Origin: Neobacillus sp. SuZ13
GTDB lineage: Bacteria > Bacillota > Bacilli > Bacillales > Cytobacillaceae
Assembly: GCF_030123365.1 (NCBI RefSeq)
Contig: NZ_CP126107.1
Coordinates: 667,501 to 731,500 of the forward strand
Reading direction: 5' to 3'
Length of the DNA stretch: 64,000 nt
Below the pieces are notes generated by a model. It did no database searches and had not been told where the DNA came from. It worked only from the letters and a program-made list of their open reading frames with translations. Position 1 is the stretch's first letter. Each line of letters begins with the position of its first letter. This document shows positions 18,976-28,296 of the stretch, piece after piece. The position numbers and the translations under genes were made by a program.

Positions 18976-20364
18976 ATGAAACAGAAAGCGCTTGCAAGAA
19001 CACTTACTTTGTCACAGGTTGTTTTTTTAGGGATTGCATGGAATAACCCCATGGTGTTTTTTAATACCTATGGAATTGCTGCCGTTACCTCAAGAGGTGT
19101 CATTACGACTGCATACATTATTGCTTTTCTAGCAATACTTTTTACAGCTCTCAGCTATGGAAAGATGGCGAAAGCCTACCCGATCTCAGGGTCAGCCTAT
19201 TCCTTTACGCAAAAATCTATTAATTCTGAGGTTGGATTCATTGTAGGTTGGACGATTATGCTTGATTATATATTAACGCCTATGGTTACCTGCTTGATGT
19301 CCACTGTCTTTTTAAGTGCTGTATTTCCTGGAATCCCGCATTATGTGTGGGTAATTGTGTTGACTGCAAGCATCGTATCTCCAAGCATACTAGGTGTGGA
19401 GATCTCAGCAATAACGAGTAAAATTTTTGTTATTGCTCAAGTCATTTTTGTTTGCCTTTTCTGGATATTATCCTTCAAAAGTTTATCAGAAGGAGTAGGG
19501 ACGGGTAGTCTTTTCTCCATTAAGCCATTGTTTGATGCAGATGTTTCCTTGTCCGTTATCTTAGCGGGAGCTACCATTCTTTGCTTTAGTTTTCTTGGTT
19601 TTGACTCACTCACCACTTTATCAGAGGAAACAATCAATCCCGAAAAAACGATCCCAAGAGCCATTATCATCATGCTATTATTTATCGGAGTTTTGTATAT
19701 TGGCTCTTCTTACTTAGCACAATTGGTACATCCCGGCATTTCATTCAAACATGCTGATTCTGCAGCCCTTGAAATTGCAGTGCTGATCGGAGGAAATTTA
19801 TTTAAGTCCATTTTTATTACAGCAGTGATTATTGGTAATTTTTCTTCAGGAATCGCTTCAATCACAAGCGCATCGCGAGTGTTATATGCGATGGGACGAG
19901 ATTCCGTATTACCCAAAAATATATTTGGATACATCCATCCTAAATTTAAAACACCGTCACTTGGCATCATTGTGATTGGCGTAGTTTCTTTACTCGCAAT
20001 TCCATTAACCCTGGAACAAGTTATTAAGTTTATCAATTTTGGAGCGTTAATTGCCTTTACATCTGTAAATCTTTCTGTTATCGCCCATTATTTTATCAGA
20101 AATCATAAGCGTTCTTTTCTGGATTGCATTCGGTACCTATTATTACCACTCATTGGCGCAGGGTTTACGATATGGTTATGGTCGCATTTAGAAAGGGATG
20201 CGTTGATTCTCGGGGGTATCTGGATGGCATGCGGCTTGATTTATCTTATCTATTTGACGAAATGGTTCCGCAAACCACTTCCTGAGTTTCATTTTGATAA
20301 AGAAACGATTCCACAAAATGTCCAAGACATGGATCGAGAGCTTATCCCTCAACAGGTAAGGTAA
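18976..20364 (+). CDS. APC-family amine or amino acid permease
   Basis: A 462-residue polytopic membrane protein with about twelve spans. The N-terminal GIAWNNPMVFFNTYGIAAV and AYPISGSAYSFTQKSIN segments and SFLGFDSLTTLSEETINPEKTIPRA are typical of the putrescine/PuuP-like branch of the APC superfamily. It would take up a cationic amine or guanidino compound by proton symport. It is the first gene of a four-gene operon with two dehydrogenases and a ureohydrolase. GGAGGGAG precedes the ATG. It is a relative of the second permease at 38497. Confidence 0.85.
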   Translation: MKQKALARTLTLSQVVFLGIAWNNPMVFFNTYGIAAVTSRGVITTAYIIAFLAILFTALSYGKMAKAYPISGSAYSFTQKSINSEVGFIVGWTIMLDYILTPMVTCLMSTVFLSAVFPGIPHYVWVIVLTASIVSPSILGVEISAITSKIFVIAQVIFVCLFWILSFKSLSEGVGTGSLFSIKPLFDADVSLSVILAGATILCFSFLGFDSLTTLSEETINPEKTIPRAIIIMLLFIGVLYIGSSYLAQLVHPGISFKHADSAALEIAVLIGGNLFKSIFITAVIIGNFSSGIASITSASRVLYAMGRDSVLPKNIFGYIHPKFKTPSLGIIVIGVVSLLAIPLTLEQVIKFINFGALIAFTSVNLSVIAHYFIRNHKRSFLDCIRYLLLPLIGAGFTIWLWSHLERDALILGGIWMACGLIYLIYLTKWFRKPLPEFHFDKETIPQNVQDMDRELIPQQVR

Positions 20365-20393
20365 AAAAATAATATATTTGGAGGTTTGTAAAA

Positions 20394-21869
20394 ATGCTGA
20401 AGTTGAAAATGTTTATTAATGGAGAATGGATGGATTCATTAAGAGGAGCTAAGAGTCATGTTGTGAATCCTGCTAACGGTAATATCATGGCTGAGGCTCC
20501 ACAGGGAAGTAGAGAAGAAGCCCAAATGGCGATTAATGCAGCACGAACAGCTTTTGACTCTGGAATTTGGTCAGACTTACCGGCATCTGAACGTGCATCT
20601 TACTTATTTAAAATAGCGGATAAGATTGAAGAAAAGGCAGACGAGCTTAGCAAGCTTGAAACAGAGAATACGGGAAAACCTCTTAAAGAATCTGAGTTTG
20701 ATATTGCTGATACCGTGAATTGCTTTCGATACTATGCCGGGTTAGTGACAAAGCCAAATGGTCAAACGTATTCTGTTGCCGATCCTGTTCAAGCCATGGT
20801 TATTCGTGAACCTGTCGGTGTATGCGGACTTATCGCTCCATGGAATTTTCCATTGTTGACGGGAGCTTGGAAAATAGCCCCTGCGCTTGCTGCGGGTAAT
20901 ACGCTTGTATTTAAACCAGCTGAAATCACTCCAGTCACCACTTACAAATTATTTGAGATCATGGAAGAAGTGGGGGTACCAGCTGGTGTTGCAAACTTAG
21001 TTTTGGGAGGTGGTTCAACAGTAGGAAATGAAATAGCGGAAAGCCAGAAGGTGGATCTGATTTCTTTTACAGGTAGTACAGCAACGGGTAGACGCATCAT
21101 GAATTCAGCAACAGGAAATATTAAAAACATTTCACTCGAACTAGGTGGCAAGTCGCCAAATATTGTTTTCGCTGACGCAGATTTTGAGACAGCCATCGAT
21201 TATGCTTTGAATGGAATTTTTACCAATGCCGGCCAAGTATGTAATGCAGGATCCCGTTTATTATTAGAAGAGAGCATTCATGATAAGTTCATTGCTAGAT
21301 TGGTAGAAAGAGCGAAAAAGATTCAGGTAGGCCCTGGTAATAATTCGTCTACAGAGATGGGTCCGCTCGTAAGTGAAGACCATATGAAGAAGATCCTGGA
21401 ATATATTCAAATTGGCTTAGACGAAGGGGCTGCATTGGCTTGCGGCGGCAATCGTATCACAAGCAACGGGCTTGAAAATGGTTATTTCTTTGAGCCAACA
21501 ATATTTGTTGACACCAAACCTGACATGAGAATTGTTCAGGAAGAAATCTTTGGTCCGGTTCTTGTCGTGCAAAAGTTTAAAGATGAGGCGGAAGCAGTCC
21601 AGCTGGCAAATGATACTTCATACGGGCTTGCAGCAGGTGTTTTTTCACAAGATGGGGCCAAAGCTTTGAGGGTTATTAAAAAAGTAAGAGCCGGGATTAC
21701 GTATGTTAATGCTTATAACCTCGCCTATAATGAAGCACCGTGGGGAGGTTACAAGCAGAGCGGGATTGGCCGCGGGTTAGGAACCTTTGGCTTGGATACG
21801 TTTACTGAGGTAAAACAAATCAATATTAATTTAGATGTTAAGCCAACTGAATGGTTTAGCAATAATTAA
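20394..21869 (+). CDS. NAD(P)-dependent aldehyde dehydrogenase
   Basis: A 491-residue ALDH of the betaine-aldehyde/aminoaldehyde dehydrogenase type. Visible are the PWNFPLLTGAWKIAPALAAGN fold segment (shown in part), the glutamate of ELGGKSPN, and the nucleophilic cysteine in NAGQVCNAGSR. EEIFGPVL and the C-terminal GGYKQSGIGRGLG complete the pattern. It oxidises an aldehyde to its acid in the cytosol. With an alcohol dehydrogenase and a ureohydrolase in the same operon, an omega-guanidino or amino aldehyde is the likely substrate, but choice among these is inference. GGAGG precedes the ATG, 29 bases after the permease. Confidence 0.88.
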   Translation: MLKLKMFINGEWMDSLRGAKSHVVNPANGNIMAEAPQGSREEAQMAINAARTAFDSGIWSDLPASERASYLFKIADKIEEKADELSKLETENTGKPLKESEFDIADTVNCFRYYAGLVTKPNGQTYSVADPVQAMVIREPVGVCGLIAPWNFPLLTGAWKIAPALAAGNTLVFKPAEITPVTTYKLFEIMEEVGVPAGVANLVLGGGSTVGNEIAESQKVDLISFTGSTATGRRIMNSATGNIKNISLELGGKSPNIVFADADFETAIDYALNGIFTNAGQVCNAGSRLLLEESIHDKFIARLVERAKKIQVGPGNNSSTEMGPLVSEDHMKKILEYIQIGLDEGAALACGGNRITSNGLENGYFFEPTIFVDTKPDMRIVQEEIFGPVLVVQKFKDEAEAVQLANDTSYGLAAGVFSQDGAKALRVIKKVRAGITYVNAYNLAYNEAPWGGYKQSGIGRGLGTFGLDTFTEVKQININLDVKPTEWFSNN

Positions 21870-21919
21870 AAATATAAATTTAAATTCGGAATATTTAAAA
21901 AATAAAGGAGGAATTTATA

Positions 21920-23104
21920 ATGTTATGGGATTTTCATTTTAATTTGCCTACTTCTATAGAGTTTGGGAATGGGAAAGTAAAGAATATTGGGAAAAGGGCT
22001 AAAGAATTTGGTGGAAATAAAGCCCTCATTATTACAGATAAAGGACTTGCACAAACAGGAATTTTGGAAAAAATCACACAGTCATTAGATCAAGAAGGTG
22101 TCAATTATATTGTTTATGATGAAATATCACCTAATCCAAAAGATGTAGATTGCGAGAGTGCTTATCAACAGTTTAAAAACGAGAATATCGATCTCTTAAT
22201 TGGTCTTGGCGGCGGAAGCTCAATGGATACAGCTAAAGCAATTGGGACACTTTTTACACATGGAGGAGAGCTAAGAGAACGTTACGGCGTAAATTTACTA
22301 GAACGGGAAATCCCACCTCTAATTTGTATTCCGACAACTTCAGGTACCGGTAGTGAAGTTACAAGAGGTTCTGTCATTACGGATACCGTGACGAAACAGA
22401 AGGAGGCGATACTAGATTTGAAAATCGCTCCTAAACTGGCACTTGTTGATCCTGAATTGACGTTAACATTGCCTAAATCGATTACAGCAGCTACAGGAAT
22501 GGATGCACTTACACATGCAATTGAAGCTTATACCTGCAAAGTTGCTCAACCACTTTCAGATGCTTTGGGACTATATGCTATTGAATTAATAGCTAAATAC
22601 CTTCCATTAGCGGTAGAAAATGGTCATGATTTAGAGGCTAGGAAAAATTTGCTTTTGGGCAGTTTAGTTGCTGGTATCGCCTTTGATAACACGGATCTTG
22701 GGGCTGTACATGCGATGGCCGAACCACTTGGAGGACTCTATGATACTCCACATGGAGTGGCGAATTCAATTTTTCTTCCACATGTATTTGAATTTAATAT
22801 TCCTTCAAATCCAGAAAAGCACGCCAAGGTAGCAATCAAGCTTGGGGCAAATCCTGAAGGAAAAACAGTTGAGGAAACGGCGTACGAAGGTGTTGTGCTG
22901 TTAAAAGAGCTGGCAAATAATATCGGGATTCCTAGCTTCCGAGATTTAGGTAATGTAAATCCCGAAGACTTCCCTTTTCTAGCAGAAGGAGCCTTTAAAC
23001 ATTTGTGTACTCAAGCGAATTCAAGAGATCTGACAAAAGAAGACTATCTGAACTTATTTCAAAAGACTTATGAGGTGAAAACCACAACTTTAATTGAAAA
23101 TTAA
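21920..23104 (+). CDS. Iron-containing (type III) alcohol dehydrogenase
   Basis: A 394-residue Fe-ADH. The NAD-binding GLGGGSSMDTAKAIG, the PTTSGTGSEVT loop, and the metal ligands in TGMDALTHAIEAY, AVHAMAEPLGG and TPHGVANSIFLPHV (Asp and three His) are all present. It interconverts an alcohol and an aldehyde with NAD(H). In this operon it could feed the aldehyde dehydrogenase, a layout like the B. subtilis gbsA-gbsB choline pathway; here the added ureohydrolase points to a guanidino substrate. AAAGGAGG precedes the ATG. Confidence 0.88.
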   Translation: MLWDFHFNLPTSIEFGNGKVKNIGKRAKEFGGNKALIITDKGLAQTGILEKITQSLDQEGVNYIVYDEISPNPKDVDCESAYQQFKNENIDLLIGLGGGSSMDTAKAIGTLFTHGGELRERYGVNLLEREIPPLICIPTTSGTGSEVTRGSVITDTVTKQKEAILDLKIAPKLALVDPELTLTLPKSITAATGMDALTHAIEAYTCKVAQPLSDALGLYAIELIAKYLPLAVENGHDLEARKNLLLGSLVAGIAFDNTDLGAVHAMAEPLGGLYDTPHGVANSIFLPHVFEFNIPSNPEKHAKVAIKLGANPEGKTVEETAYEGVVLLKELANNIGIPSFRDLGNVNPEDFPFLAEGAFKHLCTQANSRDLTKEDYLNLFQKTYEVKTTTLIEN

Positions 23105-23218
23105 TTGTATAAAAGTATAGAAGCAATACTTTAAAATCTTGGTTAAGAACTGGCCCGCTGGCAGAAAACCTTGCATTAGCAAAAAGCGAGGCTGAAAATC
23201 TAGAAGGAGGCAGCATGA

Positions 23219-24208
23219 ATGTCTAATCGTGATGAAAAACAGTTTTTAAATTTACCTTTTACAGGAATTTGTACTTTTGGAAAATACCCAATATGTGCGG
23301 ACCTGAACCAGCTTGACGCAGATGTGGCGGTCATCGGGGTGCCAAATGACATGGGTACACAATGGAAATCAGGAGCAAGAATGGGCCCAAGAGGAATCCG
23401 TGAAGGATCTACATTATATAGTTTCGGTCTGGATGGTGCTTATGATATTGAAAACGATATTATGTACCTTGGACCTGAATGGAAAGTTGTCGACTGCGGT
23501 GATGTAGACATGGTACACGGGGATATTATGCAGTGCCATGAGAATACAGAAGAAGCAATCCGAAAAATTATTTCCAAAGGTGCAATGCCGGTTGTATTAG
23601 GCGGCGATCATTCCATCACAGCAGCAGTTGGAAAAGGACTAAAAGACATAGGTCCGTTTCATGTGATACAAATTGATGCCCATTTAGACTGGGCGGATCA
23701 CCGCTCAGGGATGCGGTATGGTCACGGAAATTGTATTCGCCGCTTATCTGAGCTGGATCATGTTCAAAAGATATTTCAGTTTGGCATTCGCGGGATCAGC
23801 AGCAGCAAAAAAGAAGACGTCGAAGCAGCAAAAACATATGGCAGTGTGATCCTATCACCGCGTCAGATGAGAAAGATGGGACTAAAGGAAGTCCTGGAGC
23901 TAATTCCTGCAGGCGAAAAATATTATGTAACAATTGATATTGACGGAATCGATCCATCAATTGCGCCTGGAACAGGTACACCTTCTCCAGGCGGCTTCCT
24001 CTACGATGAGGTTAATGAATTGCTTGAAGGGGTTTCCAAAAGAGGAGAAGTCATCGGGTTTGATTTAGTAGAAGTTGCCCCGCCATATGATCCAACGGGC
24101 ATGACCGGACAAGTAGGAGCCCGTATTGTACTAGACTTACTCAGCTATGTATTAAAGGAAAAGGGGAATAATAAATACGGAAAAGAAAAAGAAGAAATGC
24201 TTTCTTAA
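23219..24208 (+). CDS. Agmatinase/guanidino-acid ureohydrolase family
   Basis: A 329-residue arginase-fold enzyme with all metal-binding motifs: GGDHSITAAV, IDAHLDWADH and TIDIDGIDPSIAPGTGTP, the last with the family PGG. These bind two Mn(II) (or Ni in some guanidine hydrolases) and hydrolyse a guanidino group to urea plus amine. Candidate substrates are agmatine, 4-guanidinobutyrate or guanidine; the operon context (aldehyde and alcohol dehydrogenases) favours a guanidino acid. ATG follows AGAAGGAGG. The 114 bases upstream hold no start-bearing gene but a short open stretch that may be a decayed fragment. Confidence 0.85.
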   Translation: MSNRDEKQFLNLPFTGICTFGKYPICADLNQLDADVAVIGVPNDMGTQWKSGARMGPRGIREGSTLYSFGLDGAYDIENDIMYLGPEWKVVDCGDVDMVHGDIMQCHENTEEAIRKIISKGAMPVVLGGDHSITAAVGKGLKDIGPFHVIQIDAHLDWADHRSGMRYGHGNCIRRLSELDHVQKIFQFGIRGISSSKKEDVEAAKTYGSVILSPRQMRKMGLKEVLELIPAGEKYYVTIDIDGIDPSIAPGTGTPSPGGFLYDEVNELLEGVSKRGEVIGFDLVEVAPPYDPTGMTGQVGARIVLDLLSYVLKEKGNNKYGKEKEEMLS

Positions 24209-24249
24209 CTGGGATTGGTTCCTACGGGAGAAATAAATGTTAATAAAAA

Positions 24250-24276
24250 GAGAGGTACGCAAAAAGCGTTCCTCTC
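24250..24276 (+). terminator. Terminator of the guanidino operon
   Basis: GAGAGGTACGC pairs with GCGTTCCTCTC over a five-base A loop; the tail CTTATTTAT is only moderately T-rich. Confidence 0.65.
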
Positions 24277-24495
24277 CTTATTTATATAGACTATAGGCAT
24301 TCGCCGAGTTAGATTGGGCAAGGTGTTCCGCAAAATCATCTGCATATCTTACTATGTATGCTTGTCCTTTGCACTGTTTCCTAACCTTTTTGAATATAAT
24401 TGCTTTTACCTTGTTTTATACTAAAATGGATTTAATAAGTTTTCTATGTTCAAATCCATTTTTAAATAGTGTTTGCAACAGGAGGATTATCACAA

Positions 24496-25356
24496 ATGAT
24501 TACAGAAGGGACATTTAATGGTGCCGATGGAACAGAACTATTCTTTCGAGTAATCGAACCATTAACAGCTCCAAAAGCAGCAGTTATTTTAGTTCATGGA
24601 CATGGCGACCATAGCGGAGGGTTGCAAAATCTTAGCACCAGTTTGGTTAATAATAAATATATGGTTTATGCCTTGGACTTGCGCGGTCATGGAAAAAGCT
24701 CCGGTAAAAGGGGATTTATCCAATCATGGGATGAATTTAGAGGAGATTTACATGAGTTTCGAAACCTCGTTGCGCTGGATCAGCCTGAACAGCCTTTGTA
24801 TATTGTGGGGCATAGCCTTGGCGGCTTGATTACTCTTGAATATGCCTTGGATCATAGTGCCGGCATTTCAGGGATTATTGCTATATCGCCGGCCATATCA
24901 TACGAAGTGAAACCGTTAGAGCAGTTAGGTATAACCATTATGGGTAAGGTTAAACCAGATTACAGTATCAATAAATCTCGGAGAATCTTTTTGATGAAGA
25001 AAAATACAGCAATGCGTGCTAAGTACTATTCTGACCGCTTGCGTCACAATATCGTTACACCAGGATTGGGAAGTGGATTGATTCAAGCGATTTCACGCCT
25101 AGAAAATCAGGCACAGTTGATTAAACTGCCGATATTATTGCAATACGGACTTGACGATAAAATTACACCACCAACAAAACTAAATCAATTTTTTCACCGA
25201 GTGGCCTCTAAGGATAAACAGCTTTATGAGTACCCTTTGGCCAAGCATCGTCCCTTTGATGAAGAGGGAAAAGAGAAGCTTTTAGGAGACTTGGTCGGAT
25301 GGTTAGACGGTCAGATTGATAAAAAACAAAAGGTGCGTTATTGGGAGATTGTTTAA
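24496..25356 (+). CDS. Alpha/beta hydrolase, monoacylglycerol lipase-like
   Basis: ATG at 24496 sits nine bases after GGAGG; an earlier GTG at 24469 reads through that site and is rejected. The 286-residue product has the alpha/beta hydrolase triad: nucleophile serine in VGHSLGGL, aspartate in YGLDDKITPP, histidine in LAKHRPFDEEG, with the oxyanion HGHGDHSGG. This pattern is close to lysophospholipase/monoacylglycerol lipase (PldB-like) proteins that cleave glycerol monoesters. No signal peptide, so cytosolic. Single gene with own terminator. Confidence 0.85.
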   Translation: MITEGTFNGADGTELFFRVIEPLTAPKAAVILVHGHGDHSGGLQNLSTSLVNNKYMVYALDLRGHGKSSGKRGFIQSWDEFRGDLHEFRNLVALDQPEQPLYIVGHSLGGLITLEYALDHSAGISGIIAISPAISYEVKPLEQLGITIMGKVKPDYSINKSRRIFLMKKNTAMRAKYYSDRLRHNIVTPGLGSGLIQAISRLENQAQLIKLPILLQYGLDDKITPPTKLNQFFHRVASKDKQLYEYPLAKHRPFDEEGKEKLLGDLVGWLDGQIDKKQKVRYWEIV

Positions 25357-25431
25357 GGTACAGTAAGAGGAATTTTGCCTGAATAGAGAGAAAAGAGTTT
25401 GCATTTTCAATAGAATACGAAGAATTTCAAG

Positions 25432-25460
25432 AAAAAGCGGTGATATCCCCGCTTTTTTTT
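25432..25460 (+). terminator. Rho-independent terminator
   Basis: AAAAAGCGG pairs with CCGCTTTTT around seven bases, followed by T. Confidence 0.9.
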
Positions 25461-25486
25461 GCGTTTTGTCATCGGTTTGTCCCGTC

Positions 25487-25583
25487 AATGGGCTAATTTT
25501 TAAGGTTAATGGGCGAATATTGGCTTCCAATGAGCGAATTCTAGACTGTATCGAGCGAATCTAGTGTTTCAATGAGCGAATTG
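25487..25583. repeat. Tandem 21-bp degenerate repeat (about 4.6 units)
   Basis: Units start at 25487, 25508, 25529, 25550 and 25571, each beginning AATGRGCGAAT or a one-to-two base variant. The period is exactly 21 bases. It fills the gap between two convergent genes and is not part of a plausible coding frame. Confidence 0.85.
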
Positions 25584-25587
25584 AATT

Positions 25588-25986
25588 TTATAAACTGTTG
25601 GTACCGCCAAATGCAATGCAGTAGTTATCAGGATCTACAATCGCAAATTCTTTCCAAGGTCCGGAATCAGAATCAATCCAAGGCTCGATAACAATTTTTG
25701 CTCCGTTCTCCTTAAATTCAGTATAAAGTTCATCAAGTGCAGCCCAATTTTCTACATAGCAGTAAATATCATAAGCCGACTGCTTAGCACCTTTTGCAGG
25801 TTTGTTGGGACATACATCTTCTGGCGAATTTGCTTGAAGTAACTTAACTCCAAGTCCGGTGAATCCATCGCGAATCGCCCACCAATCCGTTACTTCGCAT
25901 TTGAGAACATTCCGATAAAAAGTCTTTGATCTTTCTAAATTTGAAACTAGCAAAACCTTTAATGAACTGTGAATTTGTTTAGACAT
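25588..25986 (-). CDS. VOC (glyoxalase/bleomycin resistance) superfamily protein
   Basis: Starting from the ATG at 25986, which has AGGTA upstream, the product has 132 residues; a longer in-frame TTG start lacks a binding site. The glyoxalase fold is suggested by LKVLLVSNLERSKTFYRNVLKCEV at the start and KENGAKIVIEPWIDSDSGPWKEFAIVDPDNYCIAFGG at the end (beta-alpha-beta-beta-beta units; only short pieces are quoted as one run elsewhere). Metal ligands are not all conserved, so it could be an isomerase, a dioxygenase-like protein or an antibiotic-binding protein. Function not assigned. Confidence 0.75.
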   Translation of the reverse strand: MSKQIHSSLKVLLVSNLERSKTFYRNVLKCEVTDWWAIRDGFTGLGVKLLQANSPEDVCPNKPAKGAKQSAYDIYCYVENWAALDELYTEFKENGAKIVIEPWIDSDSGPWKEFAIVDPDNYCIAFGGTNSL

Positions 25987-26074
25987 TGGGGTACCTGCTT
26001 TCAAATAAATTTATATAATTACCGCTTCATAATTACATTATTTCATGATATTTACAATATATTTCCAAGTTTTA

Positions 26075-26139
26075 TTGACAGAATAATATAATGGTTCTAT
26101 TATTTTATTGTTAACCTTTATACAATTTAAGTTTACAAT
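26075..26139 (+). promoter_or_regulatory. bioB promoter with BirA-type operator
   Basis: TTGACA (26075-26080) and TATTAT (26098-26103) are 17 bases apart. Immediately downstream, ATTGTTAAC (26107-26115) and GTTTACAAT (26131-26139) form an inverted repeat with 15 bases between, the layout of the biotin operator bound by BirA. It would cover the transcription start and repress when biotin is plentiful. Confidence 0.8.
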
Positions 26140-26206
26140 AAAAAAATGGTTGTTACTTTGGTAATTTATCAGATTATGTGGAAATTGTAAAAATGGAGGG
26201 ATAAAG

Positions 26207-27205
26207 ATGAATAAATGGATGGAGCTTGCAGACCGAGTGTTAGATGGGTTTGAAATTACAAATCAGGAGGCAATTTCAATCTTAGAATGTCCGGATGATG
26301 ACGTACTTCTATTAATGCATGCAGCTTTTCAAATCAGAAAGCGATATTATGGAAAAAAGGTAAAACTTAATATGATTATGAATGCGAAATCTGGTCTCTG
26401 TCCCGAGAATTGTGGCTATTGCTCTCAATCATCTATTTCGACAGCACCGATTAATTCTTACAGAATGGTAGATAAGGATACTATACTTGAAGGCGCAAAA
26501 CGTGCACATGATTTAAATATAGGGACGTACTGTATTGTGGCTAGTGGCAGAGGACCATCTAATAAAGATGTTGCACACGTAGTGGAGGCAGTTAAAGAAA
26601 TAAAGGAAACATATGGATTGAAAGTTTGTGCCTGTCTTGGACTGTTAAAACCAGAGCAAGCGAAGCAGTTGAAAGAAGCAGGGGTCGATCGTTACAATCA
26701 TAATATCAATACATCAGAGCGCAATCATTCAAACATCACAACATCACATACATACGATAATCGAGTAAATACAGTGGAAATGGTAAAAGAATCCGGAATG
26801 TCTCCATGTTCAGGTGTCATTGTAGGGATGAAGGAGACAAAGCAAGATGTAGTCGATATGGCAAACAGTTTAAAAGCTTTGGATGCGGATTCCATTCCAG
26901 TTAATTTCTTGCATGCGATTGATGGTACTCCTTTAGAAGGAGTAAAAGAACTAAACCCACTTTATTGTTTAAAGGTCTTGGCGTTATTTCGTTTTGTTAA
27001 TCCAACAAAAGAAATTCGGATTTCAGGTGGACGGGAAGTAAACCTTCGTTCACTACAAGCATTGGGTTTATATGCGGCCAATTCCATCTTCGTCGGTGAT
27101 TACTTAACAACTACTGGACAAGAAGAATCGGAAGATCACAAAATGTTACTTGATTTAGGATTTGAGGTTGAATCCGTAGAAGAAATGAAAGCGAGCTTAA
27201 ATTAG
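26207..27205 (+). CDS. bioB: Biotin synthase
   Basis: A 332-residue radical SAM enzyme with cluster cysteines C65, C69 and C72 (CPENCGYCSQS), the later YNHNINTSERNHSN segment and ISGGREVNLR, all typical of BioB. It inserts sulfur into dethiobiotin using an auxiliary [2Fe-2S] cluster. No other bio gene flanks it, so either the rest of the pathway is elsewhere or the cell scavenges dethiobiotin. A BirA-type operator governs its promoter. ATG follows GGAGGG. Confidence 0.93.
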   Translation: MNKWMELADRVLDGFEITNQEAISILECPDDDVLLLMHAAFQIRKRYYGKKVKLNMIMNAKSGLCPENCGYCSQSSISTAPINSYRMVDKDTILEGAKRAHDLNIGTYCIVASGRGPSNKDVAHVVEAVKEIKETYGLKVCACLGLLKPEQAKQLKEAGVDRYNHNINTSERNHSNITTSHTYDNRVNTVEMVKESGMSPCSGVIVGMKETKQDVVDMANSLKALDADSIPVNFLHAIDGTPLEGVKELNPLYCLKVLALFRFVNPTKEIRISGGREVNLRSLQALGLYAANSIFVGDYLTTTGQEESEDHKMLLDLGFEVESVEEMKASLN

Positions 27206-27234
27206 AGGTTTATTCTAATACTAAATCTAAGTAA

Positions 27235-27275
27235 AGAGGCACCCAGGCCGAAGTCACTGGATGTCTCTCCTTTTT
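27235..27275 (+). terminator. Terminator of bioB
   Basis: AGAGGCACCCAG pairs imperfectly with CTGGATGTCTCT, followed by CCTTTTTC. It touches the stop codon of the convergent gene. Confidence 0.7.
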
Positions 27276-28108
27276 CATAACCATCCTCCAATCTCCAAAA
27301 CCGTCAAGACAATTTCAATGACAATTAGAGTTACGATGATCCATTCCACGAATAATCCTCGAATTGAATGGCTGATGGTGGAAAAACCGTCCATGATATT
27401 ATACAGAATCTCCGTTTTGCTTTTCAATATTCTATAACGATCATTCAATTCAAAAAACTCCACCATTCTATCGTAAAAATCGCTAGCTGCGCTGCTCGTC
27501 CAGGTAATATCAGGCTTATCCAAAATCATGATATAAGCAAGGGTATTGTATTCGTGACGGACGATTTTTGCCGTAGTTCGGGCCAGCTCCTTGTTGCCAA
27601 TTCTCAGGTTACCTTTCTCCAGTCTGTCGATCATGGTTTCGAGTTTGTCATGGATTTTCCCAAGTTGCTCCTCCGTTTTTTCCAGCGCCACGGATTTTGC
27701 AATGACTGTTGAAATTAATTCAGGGTAAAAATCCTCATATTCAGGCACAACCACATATTCATCGGTTAATTCCAGATTCTCTGATTCACTAATATGGAGG
27801 CAGTAATCGTCGCTATACCTGTCCACTTGTCCGATGTCGAAATCCGGTTCAAAGGAATGGATGTATTGCAATAAGGTCTTGATCTCATTATCGTGGGAAT
27901 GATTAATGAAGACAATGCTGCCAAAAGAAAAAATTAGCACCATTTGTGTATCGTCCACATCTTTATTGAGAATCGATTCTAGAATAGCTTCTCTTAGGAC
28001 TAAAGGTTGTTCCCAGGTGAATTTTTTAGGAATTCCGCAATGGATCGCAATTTTGTTCAAGTCAATTTCATGAGTCACGGCAAATGCTTTAAAGGTAATT
28101 TCTTTCAC
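27275..28108 (-). CDS. RMD1/YagE (DUF155) family membrane-anchored protein
   Basis: The best start is GTG at 28108, preceded on the minus strand by AAAGGTGATC, giving 277 residues; the longer frame to 28180 has no binding site. The sequence has the DUF155 pattern: ITFKAFAVTHEIDLNKIA, LIFSFGSIVFIN, and near the end KTEILYNIMDGFSTISHS followed by one C-terminal membrane span (EWIIVTLIVIEIVLTVLEI). Fungal Rmd1 relates to meiosis and mitochondria; bacterial function is unknown. It appears monocistronic. Confidence 0.75.
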   Translation of the reverse strand: MKEITFKAFAVTHEIDLNKIAIHCGIPKKFTWEQPLVLREAILESILNKDVDDTQMVLIFSFGSIVFINHSHDNEIKTLLQYIHSFEPDFDIGQVDRYSDDYCLHISESENLELTDEYVVVPEYEDFYPELISTVIAKSVALEKTEEQLGKIHDKLETMIDRLEKGNLRIGNKELARTTAKIVRHEYNTLAYIMILDKPDITWTSSAASDFYDRMVEFFELNDRYRILKSKTEILYNIMDGFSTISHSIRGLFVEWIIVTLIVIEIVLTVLEIGGWL

Positions 28109-28296
28109 TTTGATCACCTTTCCAGTGAATTGTCCTTTTTTCGATTGTATTCTAATCTTTACAAAAACATGCTTGGGCAATTCTGGGAGGTGGTATTTTA
28201 GGATTACTAAATTAGAGTCAGTAACGGATAATACTATTCTTGTACTAGTACGAATAAATTATATTTATAATTGATAAAAAGGAGGGAGGCAAATTC

